64,000 nucleotides of DNA from Cristatella mucedo. Lineage: Eukaryota > Bryozoa > Phylactolaemata > Cristatellidae. The DNA lies in assembly GCA_009760855.2 (NCBI GenBank), contig WPIO01000001.1, forward strand, positions 11,608,001 to 11,672,000. The letters are read 5' to 3'. The position numbers and the translations under genes were made by a program. Below, in pieces: positions 1 to 11,649 of this stretch (the first letter of the stretch is position 1; each line of letters starts with the position of its first letter). The notes beneath the pieces were generated by a model, which did not search any database, was not told where the DNA came from, and worked only from the letters and a program-made list of their open reading frames with translations.

Positions 1-1680
1 GGCTTTTCTTCTTACTTAGCACTTTCACCGAACTGAGCTCGCTGTAACGCTAGCTTCTCTCCGCGAAACTGAGCTAACAGCTTTCCACTGAAAGCAAGTC
101 CCTTTGCTTTCTCAAGTCGAAGCGGAAGAGCGGTAGCAGAGCTTGAAATCGCCTTTGCCGCCGAGTATACCTAAGAATCTCATCCCCGGCCCGGCGTTCC
201 AGCACCGCAGCGAGCTGGCCGCGTGCGTCAGGATACCGCCCAAACTCTCAATACGTCTGCCATCTCATTCGCACCGGTAGCTAGTCTATGACGGACTCCG
301 CCGGTGGCGTCAGGTGCCTTATAGAAATATATTCGAGGCCTCAGATGTGAGTGAAATAAAACGGCGCGTGCCATTTTTTTGTGTTGGAGCCAAGGCTGTA
401 ATGCTGCTGCCTGGTGAAAAGTTTGCTGCGATATATTTACTAACGGCACAGAACCTTTAAATGCTGTATTGGCAGTTCAAATTGCAGTTCCAATTTACGC
501 TCTATAACGCACGGGCAGCCAAGTTATCCACATGAATGTGAGATTCTCGAATTCTTTCTCTACTTGTAGACGTCGTCAAAAACGTTTCAGCATATGACGT
601 GCAAAGCAACTGGGTGAGGCTATGGTGCTGTCGTATTCCCGCATTTCAGTAGCTTTCGCATTTAGAGAGAGATGAAGGGAGTGCGCTGAAATTGCAAACC
701 CGTTGCAAGACTGGCTGTGTTGTTAGAGATCAACCTCTCAGTTTAGGCCCTGCCAGGAGTCACCCTTGGATGAAGGCGCGAATCTTTTCACCAGCAGCGT
801 CGTCACTACGGCTTGCCTCGTTTAGACTTAAGAACCTATAGCACGCAAAACCGTCAATACTGACGCGTTTCGATGACAGCCATTTAAGTCATACATCTTA
901 CAGATGACGATCTTCGTACCTTTCTTCTGGACATATCTTAGCCCACATATATTGCCGAGGCGTAGATTGTAAAGAAGATAGTTAGCAGACTAGAAAGCCA
1001 GAAAGAGCTTACGAAGCCCTGTAATCAATGCAATTGAACATAAAAACAAAGGGTGCTTACAAGACAAAGAAAAAGTACAAATCCGAGGTACTTAGCAGCT
1101 CATAGCCTCATCGTTGAAGAATTGAGCTTACTTCATTCTCAACAAGCAATTCCAAGATTGACAAATATCTTTTAAATATTAATAAAAAAAATCCGTTGTT
1201 CCTGACTTTAAGTTATGTATGGAGCACCGTCACTCAGCTGATCCGCACTGACGTAGAAACTAGCAACAAAGACAACGAGCCCTAACGTTGAATTAATGAG
1301 AATCTTTCAAAACCCTCGGCTAGATAAGAAAATAGGATAATCGTGAGTAAATATGCACTGGGTTTTATTTTAAAGTAGAATGAAATATTCAGCAACCTGC
1401 CGAGCTTGTCAAACGATGCTCACGGGCGTTTCTTGTATAAAAGGAAGAGCGTAACTTTTGACTTACGAACTGAACCCCGGAGATCTGGTTCAGAGAACAC
1501 TTTCAATCACCACCAAAGAATAATCCAGGTTACTTAACGTGGGCCGTCAAGAGCAACGAGCAACGTTCACAACTGAGTGAAGGCGCTCCCAGACAACTTA
1601 CCCAGGCAGGCACAGCGGTCCCGAGCTTAGACCGACCTCTGACCGCACAGGGGTGAAGACCACTGGACACTCATTTTTTT
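1..1680. other. No gene recognised
   Basis: No open frame with protein-like composition, no recognisable repeat and no splice-site pair that I could defend. The base composition is intermediate, unlike the GC-rich coding block that starts near 3.4 kb. It may be intron or intergenic sequence. Confidence 0.4.
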
Positions 1681-2073
1681 TTAAATTTAGTGCAATACCA
1701 TTTTAAGATCGACACGTTGAAAATGAGGCATCGCAAATTTTCCGCAGCGGCGTGATGATGCGGTCGCTCGGTCGAAAACACCTGCAAGCCACAATACTTT
1801 CGGGGCACTAGAAGCCAGTTTATGCAGTTTATGTTCGCTTTCGCACACGCGCGCCGACTTGCAGCTGCAGCCTGCTAGTGCGGCGGCGCGAATGGTTCGC
1901 CCAATCACCAAGTGACTCAGAGCAGGACGCTCGGCCGCGCCAGGTGGTACGAGTGGCGGCAAGCCTTGCGGCGCGAGCTCGCACGAGCTGCTTCGAGTAT
2001 GCTGCTCGTACTTCGAGATGGGCAGCGTCTAATTCGTAAGAAACATTTCTGCCTAGGGTGACGATCCCGATAC

Positions 2074-2182
2074 CTCGAAGATTACAGACGTCGACTGTGA
2101 ACTTGGCAATACTACCGTCGGTCTCGACAAACCCGGTCACGCGGCCTCGTATTCTTTGAGCAATGCTGATAGGACATCTGAC
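2074..2182 (-). CDS. Possible internal exon, unknown protein
   Basis: On the minus strand a pyrimidine-rich stretch ending in CTCTGCAG is followed by an open frame that includes GFVETDGSIAKFTVDVC and then by a possible donor, CGAG|GTATCG. The frame remains open well past that donor, to 1829. The composition is balanced and protein-like, but I recognise no family and found no partner exon. It could equally be a chance open stretch. Confidence 0.22.
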
Positions 2183-2813
2183 CTGCAGAGGCCAAAAAGT
2201 CGTGGTGCGTCTTTAAATTATTTGCTTGACGCGAGAACCAAGAAACTAAATCGCATTGCTTATGGACTCGATATGGCCAATGAATACATCTTACTTAGAC
2301 ATCGTTTTGGCACTATTCTTGGTGTTTGTTGGTTGAGCTCAGCAGAGCTAATGAATTGTAACTCATCTCGCGACAACCGTTTTGAGTAAACAGTCTGTCA
2401 GAGCCGTCGCGGCTGTGAGACTGACAAATAGCTTGTAACGCGTGAAGCAGCTTCAGCCCCGAGACGGATCCTAGGTCTGTAAAACCGTTGCAGTGTTACT
2501 TTTAACACCTGCTGGTGCTGCCATGATGATAACTGTTTTAATGCCTTAACAAATGAAGAAAGCTTGGCCTTACCTTAGAATATTGCTCAGGTAAAAACTT
2601 GTCCGTAATGTTCGCAGATGTGTTGTGAACATTCGAGAAAACTAATACTGTTTTTCATGTCTCTGTGTTTCGGTAGCCGGTCATCAGGTATGCCTCTTGA
2701 TAGTATTGAGAGCGGATTGGTGGAATGTTCAAATGAAATTAGTTGAAAATGCGTTTACAATTAATCGTAAGAAATAAATAAATGTTTAACTTTTACGCAC
2801 ACTAGACCAGCTG

Positions 2814-2815
<2 letters not shown>

Positions 2816-2862
<47 letters not shown>
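2816..2862. repeat. (TA)n microsatellite
   Basis: An uninterrupted TA dinucleotide run of about 47 bases. Its length is probably variable between individuals. Confidence 0.95.
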
Positions 2863-2863
<1 letters not shown>

Positions 2864-3382
2864 TTATTAAAGCGAGAAAGCGACTCGGCGAAGCGAGTCC
2901 ACAGGCAGGGAGCTGTTCGCTGTTGCTGGCCGGCTTCGCCAGCTCCACCCCGACTCCTCTTCGCTGAAAGAGTGGCCGGCCGTGTACGGCAGCGGAGTCG
3001 CGCAGATTTCGCAAAGTTCCTGATCCTTGGCCTGCGCCAATCATAGTCGCATTTGCTTTTGAAACTACAGCTAGATATGCAGGCTGTACGGTCTCAGACC
3101 TTGGCTAACCGGCTTTGCTTATTCGCGAGCTGCCAGCAGCCGAAGACAGCTACAGGGGAAGAGGCATGCTGGGCACGTGTGCACGGGCATGCTGGGAAAG
3201 TGTGCTTCGGTTCAGCGCCTGCGAGATACGCTCGATGCGAGCTCGCACTGCTACGAACTCAGTGTAGGCACACGCAGACGAACGGACGGGTTGCCAGCAC
3301 AGCTCTAGCTTCGCAACCGCCCAAGCGCTTTTACCGCTTTCTTTTCGGCTTACGCTGTACGCGTTTGATAATGAGTTTCTAG

Positions 3383-4632
3383 GCATTAAAAAGCTGGAGA
3401 CCCGGCGTCGCTACGGCAGCGGGAGCTCGACTTCATCGCCAGCCGACTTTCTGGGCTCGAACAGGTCTGCGCCGACATTCGCGCCAGAGCGCCTCTCTCT
3501 CGCCAACGGCACTGCGAGCAAAACCATTTCCGGCGACTCTGGCGCCGCCGCCGCGGCGCTAGGATCCCTCGATGTCAGGCGGCATCGCTTCGACCCGGCA
3601 GAGCGTGACGCCGCCGCCGCGAACAGCGGAGACGGGCCAGTCGTCACCGGAGCAGTCGCCGTTCGCCGCCGCCGCCGCCGCGAGTCGCTCGATGTCGCTG
3701 CCGGCGCAGCCTACGCGTCGAACCGCTCAGGTCGGAGTAGAAGCAGCGGCGGCGGCGGCGGCAGCAGCGCATCGTCTGCAGAAGACGGACTGTGGGCCGA
3801 AGACCTCTTCGACTCCGAGGAGGCGCGGCCTCCTGGCGGCGGCGGCGGCGGCGGTGACGGAGGCGGCGGTCTCGCAGTCGGCGGCGGCGCACTCGGCCAA
3901 GCGGAAGCCATCGCAGCCGCGACAGCAAGGGAGCCGCGGTCGCGGCTGCCGCAGAGCGGACCGGGCGAACCGATTGGCGGCCGAGCTCGACGGCCAGGCG
4001 CCGAGGCGAACTGCGAGACGCGGCCGGAGCGACTGCAGAATCGCCAGCTTTCTGCAACGGGTCATCGCCGCGTGGCTGCCGACGACGAAGGCCCGCGAAC
4101 GGACAGACGGCTCTCCGCCGAGTCCGCACGGCGGTCGGGAGGCGGCGGCCGCGGCTCGCGAGCGGCGATCGGCGCAGATCTCGCCGGGTCGTGCGAGGGC
4201 GCGCCGCCAGCTTCCAATGAGATGCGGCCGCCGTCTTCTCCTTCGGAGCAGAGGGGCGTAGCAGCGAACCGTCGGCTACTGAACGCTGCCGCTGTCGCAG
4301 CGGAAAGCGCTCGGCTGCAACCGGCAGGCGCCCAGCCCATCCTCGGAGAGAGAGACGGCGGCGCTGCTCGGAGAGAGTCGCCGTACGATCTCAGGGTCTT
4401 CAACTCTTACTCGCAGCGTTTCCCTGGAACCGATGCGCTCCGCCGAGAGGGAGCTGGCGCGGCCGGAGCGCTCGCCTTCGGCTCGAGGCTGCCTCCTGTG
4501 CCGCCGGCGCCGCGTCGGAAGGCGCTCAGCGGCAGCGCGCACCCGGCGTTCCGCCGCCGCGGCGTCCCGGAGCCTCGCGATGGCCGATCGGACGAATCGT
4601 CAGCGGACATTCTCAACGAGCAGGCGACGGCG
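3383..4632 (+). CDS. Exon of an unrecognised Ala/Gly/Ser/Arg-rich protein
   Basis: One plus-strand frame is free of stops from 3268 to 4731 (488 codons). First and third codon positions are GC-rich while the second is poorer, as in real coding sequence. The predicted protein is low in complexity: Ser-rich at the start, then an acidic patch (AEDGLWAEDLFDSEEARPP) near 3781-3834, poly-Gly, Arg-rich stretches, an aromatic-bearing segment (YDLRVFNSYSQRFP) near 4384-4425, and poly-Ala. The left edge is drawn at a TTTCTAG acceptor at 3382, which is weak; the true start is unknown because no in-frame ATG precedes 4222. The right edge is a good donor, GCG|GTAAGC, leaving phase 0, which fits the acceptor at 6320. 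I recognise no domain. It may be an intrinsically disordered regulatory or cytoplasmic-tail protein, which is inference from composition only. Overlapping shorter frames are treated as shadows. Confidence 0.55.
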
Positions 4633-5070
4633 GTAAGCGTAGCGGCGGTGGCTGCGGCTGCTGCGGCGGCGGCGGCAGCGGCGGTGCAAACTTTCCGGAG
4701 CCGCCGCTTGTTTCTGGCAGCTGACGGCGCGTAGCTGACGGAGCGTAAAGCGGCTGAATCTTGGCCGTGCCCGATGGCGTGGCTTGACGGTGCCCCGATG
4801 CATGCGCACTTCGGTGCCGCGACGTCACGCCGACGACGTCGCCGCGTAAGGGGCTGAATGCAAGCTCGAGAGGAAACACTCGAGCCAGCGGGGTACTCTT
4901 CAGGACGTGCATCGCTCTTAAGATCTCGCGAGAGTCCGCCTATAGGCGACGTCTGATCAGTTTCAAGTGGTCACTCCAAAGCGGTAGTGTAAGCACCCGA
5001 CTATCGTGACCGGTCCGCAGCCCGAGGTCAACGCCAACCCGACGTCGTCGTCGGTCGGTGCGCATCATCC

Positions 5071-5205
5071 AGGTGCGCACATCCGGATCCAGGTGCGCAT
5101 ATCCGGATCCAGGTGCGAACATCCGGATCCAGGTGCGAACATCCGGATCCAGGTTCACACATCTGGATCCAGGTGCGTACATCCGGATCCAGGTTCGCAT
5201 ATCCG
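5071..5205. repeat. 20-bp tandem repeat, about 6.7 copies
   Basis: The unit AGGTGCGCACATCCGGATCC is repeated head to tail with a few substitutions. Most units carry a GGATCC hexamer. Because 20 is not a multiple of three, every frame reads a three-phase peptide pattern that should not be taken for a protein repeat. It lies inside the proposed intron between the exons ending at 4632 and starting at 6321. Confidence 0.9.
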
Positions 5206-5439
5206 TGCCAAAGTTAGGCCACAGTCGTGTAAGTAGTTTGTGCGAAGTCTGCCAATGTCTCTCCGAAGTGAGAGTGAAAAAGTAAAGTAAAAGCCAGCTG
5301 TTTTAGTATCCTCAAATATATGCAGCGGGCTACTGTGGAAGTGGGCAATATAGGATTGCCTGCTGCCTGCAGGAAGAACATTTTTTCATATAATTCATTT
5401 CTACAGCGCCCTAAGAGAAATTTGTCTGTAGTCAAGCGC

Positions 5440-5511
5440 CTTCGCTATATGCCGCAGGACTCGAGCCCGCGACCTCGGTAGTCAGAGGCGAGCACCTTAA
5501 TCTCCAGGTCA
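5440..5511 (-). repeat. SINE family 2 head, reverse
   Basis: Read on the minus strand this matches the tRNA-like head found near 31.4 kb: a gene-type A box, then GGTCGCGGGCTCGAGTCC as B box, then GCATAT. Its 3' tail is missing. It abuts a family 1 SINE in opposite orientation. Confidence 0.6.
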
Positions 5512-5673
5512 AACTGGGGCAGTAAGGTGCTCGCTCTTTACGACCCCGGTGGGTTCGAGGGTTCGAGCCCTGCAGTGGGCGATCGTTTGTTAACCCCCGT
5601 GAGAGGTGGTAATAGCCAGTAAGGCTTTTCGACCGCTGTACAGAGGAGGCTTTTAAATCAACTAATATTTATT
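5512..5673 (+). repeat. SINE family 1 (tRNA-derived)
   Basis: It has a B box (GGTTCGAGCCC near 5560-5570), the family body GTGGTAATAGCC, and a tail ending CTAATATTTATTTATT. It aligns along its length with the copy at 16317-16505. The head is partly degraded. Confidence 0.7.
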
Positions 5674-5684
5674 TATTGCATTAC

Positions 5685-5925
5685 AACTAGCGAAGTGATT
5701 AAAGTAAAGGTTAGCTGATTAAACACCTTCATCTATGTATCGGCAGAAGAGTCGTAGCGGGTATCACTACCGCTACTAGTAACAGAACTAGCTGCTGCAG
5801 GATCTGTTACAGAACTACCCGTGGGCAATACAGACCTGCTGCAGGACTCAAACCCATGTGTTGAGTCGTGACGAGCGAGCAACTTGCACTTAGTCTACGA
5901 CTGGCTACACACGAGTACTTCGTGG
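5685..5925 (-). repeat. SINE family 1, reverse, degraded
   Basis: The reverse complement shows the family order: tRNA-like head near 5910-5840, then the TACTGGTGATAGCC-like body, then the TTAATCAGCTAA tail. An internal duplicated segment near 5780-5840 makes it longer than its relatives. Confidence 0.55.
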
Positions 5926-6320
5926 AAACTTCGCCCCAGTTTTCGGTGGCATCTTTTCAATTGACCCCTAGCGGGGGGGGGGGGGGAGGAGGAGGGGGTT
6001 AGCGTATTTTCCTTCGCTTCGGGCCTTGGCGGCGGGCGTTCGTGGCTGGTGCGGTGCGTCGGGAAGCGGCGGGCGGGCTCTTGAGTCTGAGCTTAGGGTT
6101 AAACTGCTTGCACTTCACGACCCAGTGCGTTTGAGTTCCGAAAAAGAAGTTCTTTATCGTCTACTGCAGCGGGAGCCTTGGCCAAGACGGCTACTCTGCC
6201 GCTTTGCGAAAGCGAGGCGTTTAAATTCGCAAAACGTTTAGTAGCCGCAGTCCTTCCCCGTATGCGGCATACCCAAAAGCATCCAGCAAACTCACCCACC
6301 CGCTCGTCGCGCTTTTCCAG

Positions 6321-6881
6321 ACTGCTGCCGCTGGTGAACGGGGACCGCACGGGGGCCGCGCCGGCGGCAGCGCCGAGGCGCCCGACGTCGTCCTCGCGTC
6401 GAGCGGCGGCAAATGGAGCGGCGGCGCAGCCGATGCGGCGGCGCTGCAGCCGCAGCTCTCACCGACGACCGTCGGCTTCAAAGACGACGGAGTCAAGCTA
6501 GACAAGTCGACCCGCGCGCCGAAAGCGGACGCCGCCTCCACCGGAAGCTACCGACGATCGGTCAGCATCCCGCCTCGCGACGTCTACAACAGCGCCGCCC
6601 GCGCAGCCACGCCGGCCGCTGCCGCAGCGGCAGCGCCCGCGCGGCGCGGCCCATTCCCGGTCCAGCGGAAGCACTACGCGCGCCGGCTTCTGGCTGGCAT
6701 CGACCCTGCTGGCCTGGGCCTGGCGCAGCCGGGCTCGGGCGTGTCCACGCAGGCCACCCGAAGCGACGAATTGTTCGTCATTAGCGTGCAGTCGGCGGCT
6801 TCGGCTGCGGCGATGGAGGCTGAGAACGCGGACGGTCGCCAGCCGTCTGCCGGACGAGCTACGCGGCTGGGCGTGGCGTGA
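6321..6881 (+). CDS. Second, probably last, exon of the unrecognised Ala/Gly-rich protein
   Basis: Acceptor GCTTTTCCAG at 6320 opens a frame of 186 codons closed by TGA at 6879-6881. The third-position GC content is about 90 percent through the middle, much higher than second positions, a strong coding signature. The reading includes FKDDGVKLDKSTRAPKAD, SYRRSVSIPPRDVYNSAAR and a C-terminal stretch with SDELFVISVQSA. It starts at phase 0, matching the donor at 4632. No domain was recognised. A GTGAGC sequence overlaps the stop codon (donor after 6877), so a longer transcript that skips the stop is possible, although joining it to the next acceptor at 7008 gives an immediate stop. No initiator ATG is visible, which argues for an internal or terminal exon. 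Confidence 0.6.
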   Translation, partial: TAAAGERGPHGGRAGGSAEAPDVVLASSGGKWSGGAADAAALQPQLSPTTVGFKDDGVKLDKSTRAPKADAASTGSYRRSVSIPPRDVYNSAARAATPAAAAAAAPARRGPFPVQRKHYARRLLAGIDPAGLGLAQPGSGVSTQATRSDELFVISVQSAASAAAMEAENADGRQPSAGRATRLGVA

Positions 6882-7008
6882 GCAAGCGCGCCTGCTGTCT
6901 ACAGTACCTGACGGACGGAGAGTGGGGGGGGGGAGGGAGGGGTGTGCGCTCGCTCAGCCTAGTCCTTACATTAGCTGCTGCCGCTGTGGCAGCTTGCTGA
7001 TCTGACAG

Positions 7009-7440
7009 CTTTTGACCACGACGCGGCTGGCGTCGCTCGCGCGACAGGTCCGGCGGCGGTGGCGGTCCGGGGAGCTCGCCGCACCCGCCGATGGACGTCG
7101 GCAAATGCCGGACGCGGCGCGGCCGAGCGCTCTGCCGCCGCTCACGATTGGTTCGTGGATGGACGAGGGACGAGTGACCGTGCCGGTCAGCTTTCCGGCG
7201 GCTCCGCGCGCCCGCCAGCCGCGTCCGGCATTTGGCAGCCACGTCCTTCGGCAGCCTCGCGAAAACTCGCGGCGCTCCGCCTCGGTCGAAAAAAGGACGC
7301 TCGTGGATACGCGTATCTCGATATCTCGCGTACGCTTGTTGACCAGAGCTTGTAGCTGGCAGAGGAGGTGCTGGCACCGTTCAAATCGCACTAGTCCGAT
7401 CGTGTTCAATTCGTGGCGTGTGGTGGTCAATTCTCATCCA
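7009..7440 (+). CDS. Exon-like GC-rich open block, link to preceding gene unresolved
   Basis: After an acceptor-like CTGATCTGACAG at 7008, the frame beginning at 7009 stays open past 7440, with third-position GC near 72 percent against 62 percent at second positions. Two other frames are also long here, so the GC-rich composition alone could explain it. Further right the same frame runs into a degenerate reverse-transcriptase fragment, so the frame's 3' end is not meaningful. The phase does not match a spliced donor at 6877. Confidence 0.22.
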
Positions 7441-8840
7441 GCAGACCAGTCATCCACCGAGTTCCGCATTCAAGGGTCTGCATTCGGTTCTTTGGTATTC
7501 TCCATTTATACTGAGCCTCTAGGAAAAGGGACTCGGGCACACGTGATTAGATATCGCTTATACACCGACCCTACCCAGCTGTATTTGTCATTTAAACGGC
7601 CGCAATCTGCTGCAGCTACTGATACACTGGATGCTTGCCTTTTAGTCATTTCTATCGTGGATGCCGGCTAATTTCCTTAAACTAAACGGCGATAAAACCG
7701 AATCGCAACGCATAGGACACCCCGAGCGTGCGGCTTGACCAGGAGACTTTTCTCCTCTAATTGGCGATGCTGTCGTGCGACCGCCATCATTTTCTTGAAA
7801 TTTAGGCATCCTCTTTGATAACACCTAAATTTTGGAAGTTTCTTTAGGACGACTGCCCTCTGCAGCTAGACATTACGTCCGATCCCAGTTGCTACAAACA
7901 CGGTCCCACGTCCGGTCAGAACTGGGCCGCGAACACAGAGCTCGTAACAGTGCTAGTCTCGGCCGACGCGCGACGACAACTGGCGGTGCATGAACCTTGT
8001 AGCACGGCGCTAACTACTTGCAGGTGCTGCATCAATGCTCGCAAGTATGCCGACGGTAGCACGATCGCGGAAGTGACCAAGAGCACTCATACCCTAGCAT
8101 AACAAGTCCGCATCCATAACGCGAAAAAGTCTATTTGACAGCAGCGGAGGGTTACAGGCGTTCAACAGAGGCCTTGACGTAACTCAACGGCGCTGTGGCC
8201 CGTAGCTCAAATCAGGCCCACTGTCAATGGCCCGTGTCTGGAATATCAAGTGCCTATCTCGTGGCGCCGGCTTTTATGCAGCCTCGGCCGTATATTATCG
8301 CTAAATCGCGAGGAATGATTGTCAGCCATAATCTGACTGGTTTAGAGAGAGCCGCCGTTTTACTGTGTAATATTAGGGGCTGTCTACCAGGGTGGCTTGC
8401 ACAAAATTCAACTAGATCCTTGACCTTGATTCTGTCTAAGCTAGACTACTGCCATTCCGTTTTGGCGGGGCTACGGAGAAGACTCTTTTCGGTAGCCAAG
8501 AGTCACTTTTCAAGAGAGCCATAAAGCATGTACAGCTGGAAATGAGCATGGCTGCGAGACTAGTTGCAAAATCTCAGAGATTCAGCCACGCGTCTCCTTT
8601 GACGAAGAAGCTGCGACGGCTCCCGATCAATCAACGGATGAAGAGCAAAATACTCACACACAAGACCCGCCACGGTTTGGCTCAATACATTACCTATTAA
8701 CTATTGCACCAGTTTCAGCCTCCTCGTGCCCCGGTGTCCTTTATGGGCAATAAATTGGCGGTTTCATTCCAACACTTGAATACTGTTGCCGAGAGGGGAC
8801 TCGCTCTTCCATACCTCTGAAAATTGTACGCCCTTAGAAA
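7440..8840 (+). mobile_element. LINE lineage B fragment, degenerate, with a roughly 450-bp insertion
   Basis: Fragments of a reverse transcriptase can be read in several frames (a degenerate LYTDPTQLYLSF where the catalytic YADDTQLYL should be), followed by sequence that aligns with the better copy at 13225-14125. Sequence from about 7900 to 8350 has no counterpart in that copy and looks like a later insertion. Numerous stops and frameshifts make it a pseudogene. Confidence 0.6.
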
Positions 8841-9960
8841 AAATGTGTAGACCCACTCAGAAAGCCGGCGCCGACCACGCAAGATGACGGTACGCCACTC
8901 CATCTTTCATTCTAGCCTCCATTTGAAAAAGAGTGGCTATACCGGGATACAGTGACGGAACAGTGACGTCTTTAGCTGAGACTTGAGCTTCACGTGGTTA
9001 GAGAAGCCGGAAGCGAGTGACTGACTAGCGGTGCACACGTACTGAAGGCCCGAGCAGCAAAAGATTTCAATTTAGCCCGAGGAAAACCTTGACCGTGCCA
9101 GAGGCATGCTGTCTTAGGAACTCTGCGGGGTGGTCCTTGGGGCCATGGGCCGCTGGCTACGATGACATTTAAAGATGCTTCCCACGCGGCGCTGCTCTTC
9201 TGCTGAGAATCATTCTCTCAATGGAAGAATCGGGCATAACGACTTATTTTAAAAGAGCAGCAGACCCCTTCTAGTCGACGATCCTTAGGTGGGCAGAATT
9301 AATTTCCTTCCAGGATACGTTGCCATTAGTATAAATGAAGCTACAATATTTTTCAGGAAAAGTAGTTTTTTATAAACATAGCTAGACAGGCGGCAAGAGC
9401 GGTGCTCACGGCGCGCCCGCTTTGAGTCGATTACCAGAACGAGGTATAATTATATTAAGGTAAAGGTTACATACCCCTATAATGAGCATTTAGTTAAATT
9501 ATTAGTTCAAAGGTCCGCCCGTCTCAGTCGCTGACGTCATGTTTATGCGGAATCCGTGCGTTAGATTTAACGTACTCTGCGGCGTTACGGTAATGATGCG
9601 TGTCAAAAAGGGGGCGATAGTTTGCATATTTAGCTGCAACATGTAATCTCTTACAGTTTAAATTGAACATTAAATGCTCGAAATTCACGGGAGCATGAAC
9701 TTAAAAAAGGTGGCCATGGCATACCAGCAGCTTGCGCAATTTGCACCACTATCCGCCTCCTGTCGCCCATAAACGCCTGGCGCTTCCGGCTGTTCCCTGC
9801 TTCCGCTTGGACTCGCTGAGTTGGCCTATTGAAAAGCTGCAGGAGTGAGTGCGACTGACCAGTGTTCCTGCTCCGTTTCCTTTGATAAGAGACGCAAATA
9901 CTTGACTATAATATGCTATAATAAAACTACATAGTTCATATAAATTTAAAGCTGGTGAGC
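8841..9960. other. No gene recognised
   Basis: No defended exon, repeat or regulatory element. The sequence becomes AT-richer toward 9.4-9.9 kb. Confidence 0.4.
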
Positions 9961-10070
9961 ACGTACATGCAACTCAATGCCGATCCACTACGCGGCGGAG
10001 ACTTTTCTCAGCAATTAATTTGGGAAACGTTCGAAGCAAAGCGGGTAGAATTTTAAAATACCTATCGCAG

Positions 10071-10257
10071 ACAACAAAGAAACAAACAAGCAACAAAGGA
10101 AGCCACTCGGCGACATACTGCCAAAGCTCAAAAGAAGCGTCGCATACAACAAACTCTACAACAGAAGAGGCCGAAGAAGAAGTCCACGAGCTTTGCGCTG
10201 TCAAAGCTCAAAGAACGCCTGTCTAATGACAAGGTCAAAAACAGAAAGAGACTGGAG
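10071..10257 (+). CDS. Possible Lys/Arg-rich internal exon
   Basis: An open frame (10057-10257) reads a very basic sequence containing AQKKRRIQQTLQQKRPKKK and then FALSKLKERLSNDKVKNRKR, ending exactly at a strong donor, GAG|GTAAGA. An acceptor-like CTATCGCAG ends at 10070. The basic runs resemble nuclear localisation signals followed by a helix. A second frame of this A-rich stretch is also open from an acceptor at 10010 to a stop at 10226, so the true frame is not certain. No partner exon found. Confidence 0.3.
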
Positions 10258-11390
10258 GTAAGATTCGAGCACTTGACGACCCAGGTCGTGGTATGGAGTC
10301 CTTTCCCGACACCAGCTAGGCTGGAATTACTATTTGGTCTGGGGATATGCAGGCCTCATTGTAATGCAACATTAAAATTTTTCGTGATTTTCACAGGATT
10401 GAGCTAGTATTTTTGGTGCTGCTTAAGAATTCATTCTGCCAGAAATTGTTGGAAGGGGCCTGCCGAGTGGCGCGCATCTTCCGGCACTCGAAACGGTGCT
10501 TCGCACAGTTTGTAAGTGCGCCGACAGACGCTTCCGGTCGGTGCTATTTCCAAGGAACTTTCGTCGGCCAAAATTGCGAACGAGTTGTACTGGCACTAGC
10601 TCGACGTGCACAACTAAAATAACATCACGAGCGAAATTTCACGACGATTGGCCGCTAGCAAAGTTCAGGCTACGCCCTCGAAGCTGGCCCTCTCTCGGCT
10701 CTCGTGCTTTCTCGACTCCCTCTGGCTGCCTTCGGGAGACCGGAAGTAGGATGACTCGGATAAGACTCCCCGGTTATCGTGCAGTGTCGTTAGCATATGT
10801 TTCAGCAATGCTTCTACAGGCAACGCTAGCGGAGCTCGCGCGTACTCTTTTCGCTAAATCGTAAGCGGCGAGCTGGGCATTCGCGGTTCTGAGCCTCGAA
10901 GCCGTCTCCGCTGCTATTAATACGCAGAGCGCACGGCAGACGATGCTGTAAAGATGCTGCTCTCGTCCAGCCTTCGTCAGCGAAGTAGCTGCCGAAGCCG
11001 TCAACGGACCGACAGCGGGACAGCGGGACAGCGTTCGCCCACCCAGAGTACTTCTGCTCTGCAAACTTGAGTGAGTATTTGAGTTGTGTAAGAAAACATG
11101 ATAAGGGTGTTCGCCGTATAGCAGCGGCTTTAGCTGCGATCTAATGCGACTACTGACTAAGCTCTCAAGTACCCAAAGAGATTTGTATACCGTTTCGGAG
11201 CCGGAATTGCTCTAACGCATTGCAAGTCGCTGCCTTTTGTCGCCTATTCGCGAGCTCCAGGCCAAGGCCAAGGCCAACAGTGAGCGACGAAACAATCTTA
11301 GCTGAGCTTAGCTGCTTCCGTCCATTGCTCAGCTAGAGTCCCTGCTACCGAGTTGAAGAGTACTGAACGCCGTTAGGAAGGAAGATGGGG

Positions 11391-11486
11391 AGAGAGAGAG
11401 ATAGAGGGCGAGAGAGAAATAGAGAGAGAGGGAGAGAAATAGAGGGCGAGAGAGAGTGAGAGAAAGAGAGAAATATAAATAAATAA

Positions 11487-11575
<89 letters not shown>

Positions 11576-11602
11576 AATTAAGGGCGAGAGAGAGAGAGAG
11601 AG
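11391..11602. repeat. Compound (GA)n-(TA)n-(GA)n microsatellite
   Basis: GA-rich sequence to about 11470, a TA run of about 60 bases from 11491 to 11550, then GA repeats again. Purely simple sequence; open frames here are artefacts. Confidence 0.93.
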
Positions 11603-11649
11603 GAAACGGCTGAGAGGTGCGTACGTAAGAAATCTTGCCAGATCAGCTC

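Noticed and set aside
3572-4261. ATG-started plus-strand frame of 229 codons in the first GC-rich block
   Set aside because: It overlaps the longer stop-free frame, and its codon-position composition is not the coding pattern seen in the other frame (lowest GC at second positions). Judged a shadow.
5006-5285. Repetitive HIRIQV/ISGSRC-type peptides, suggestive of a repeat protein
   Set aside because: The 20-bp DNA unit shifts frame each copy, so the apparent peptide repeat is a 60-base cycle of a non-coding minisatellite.
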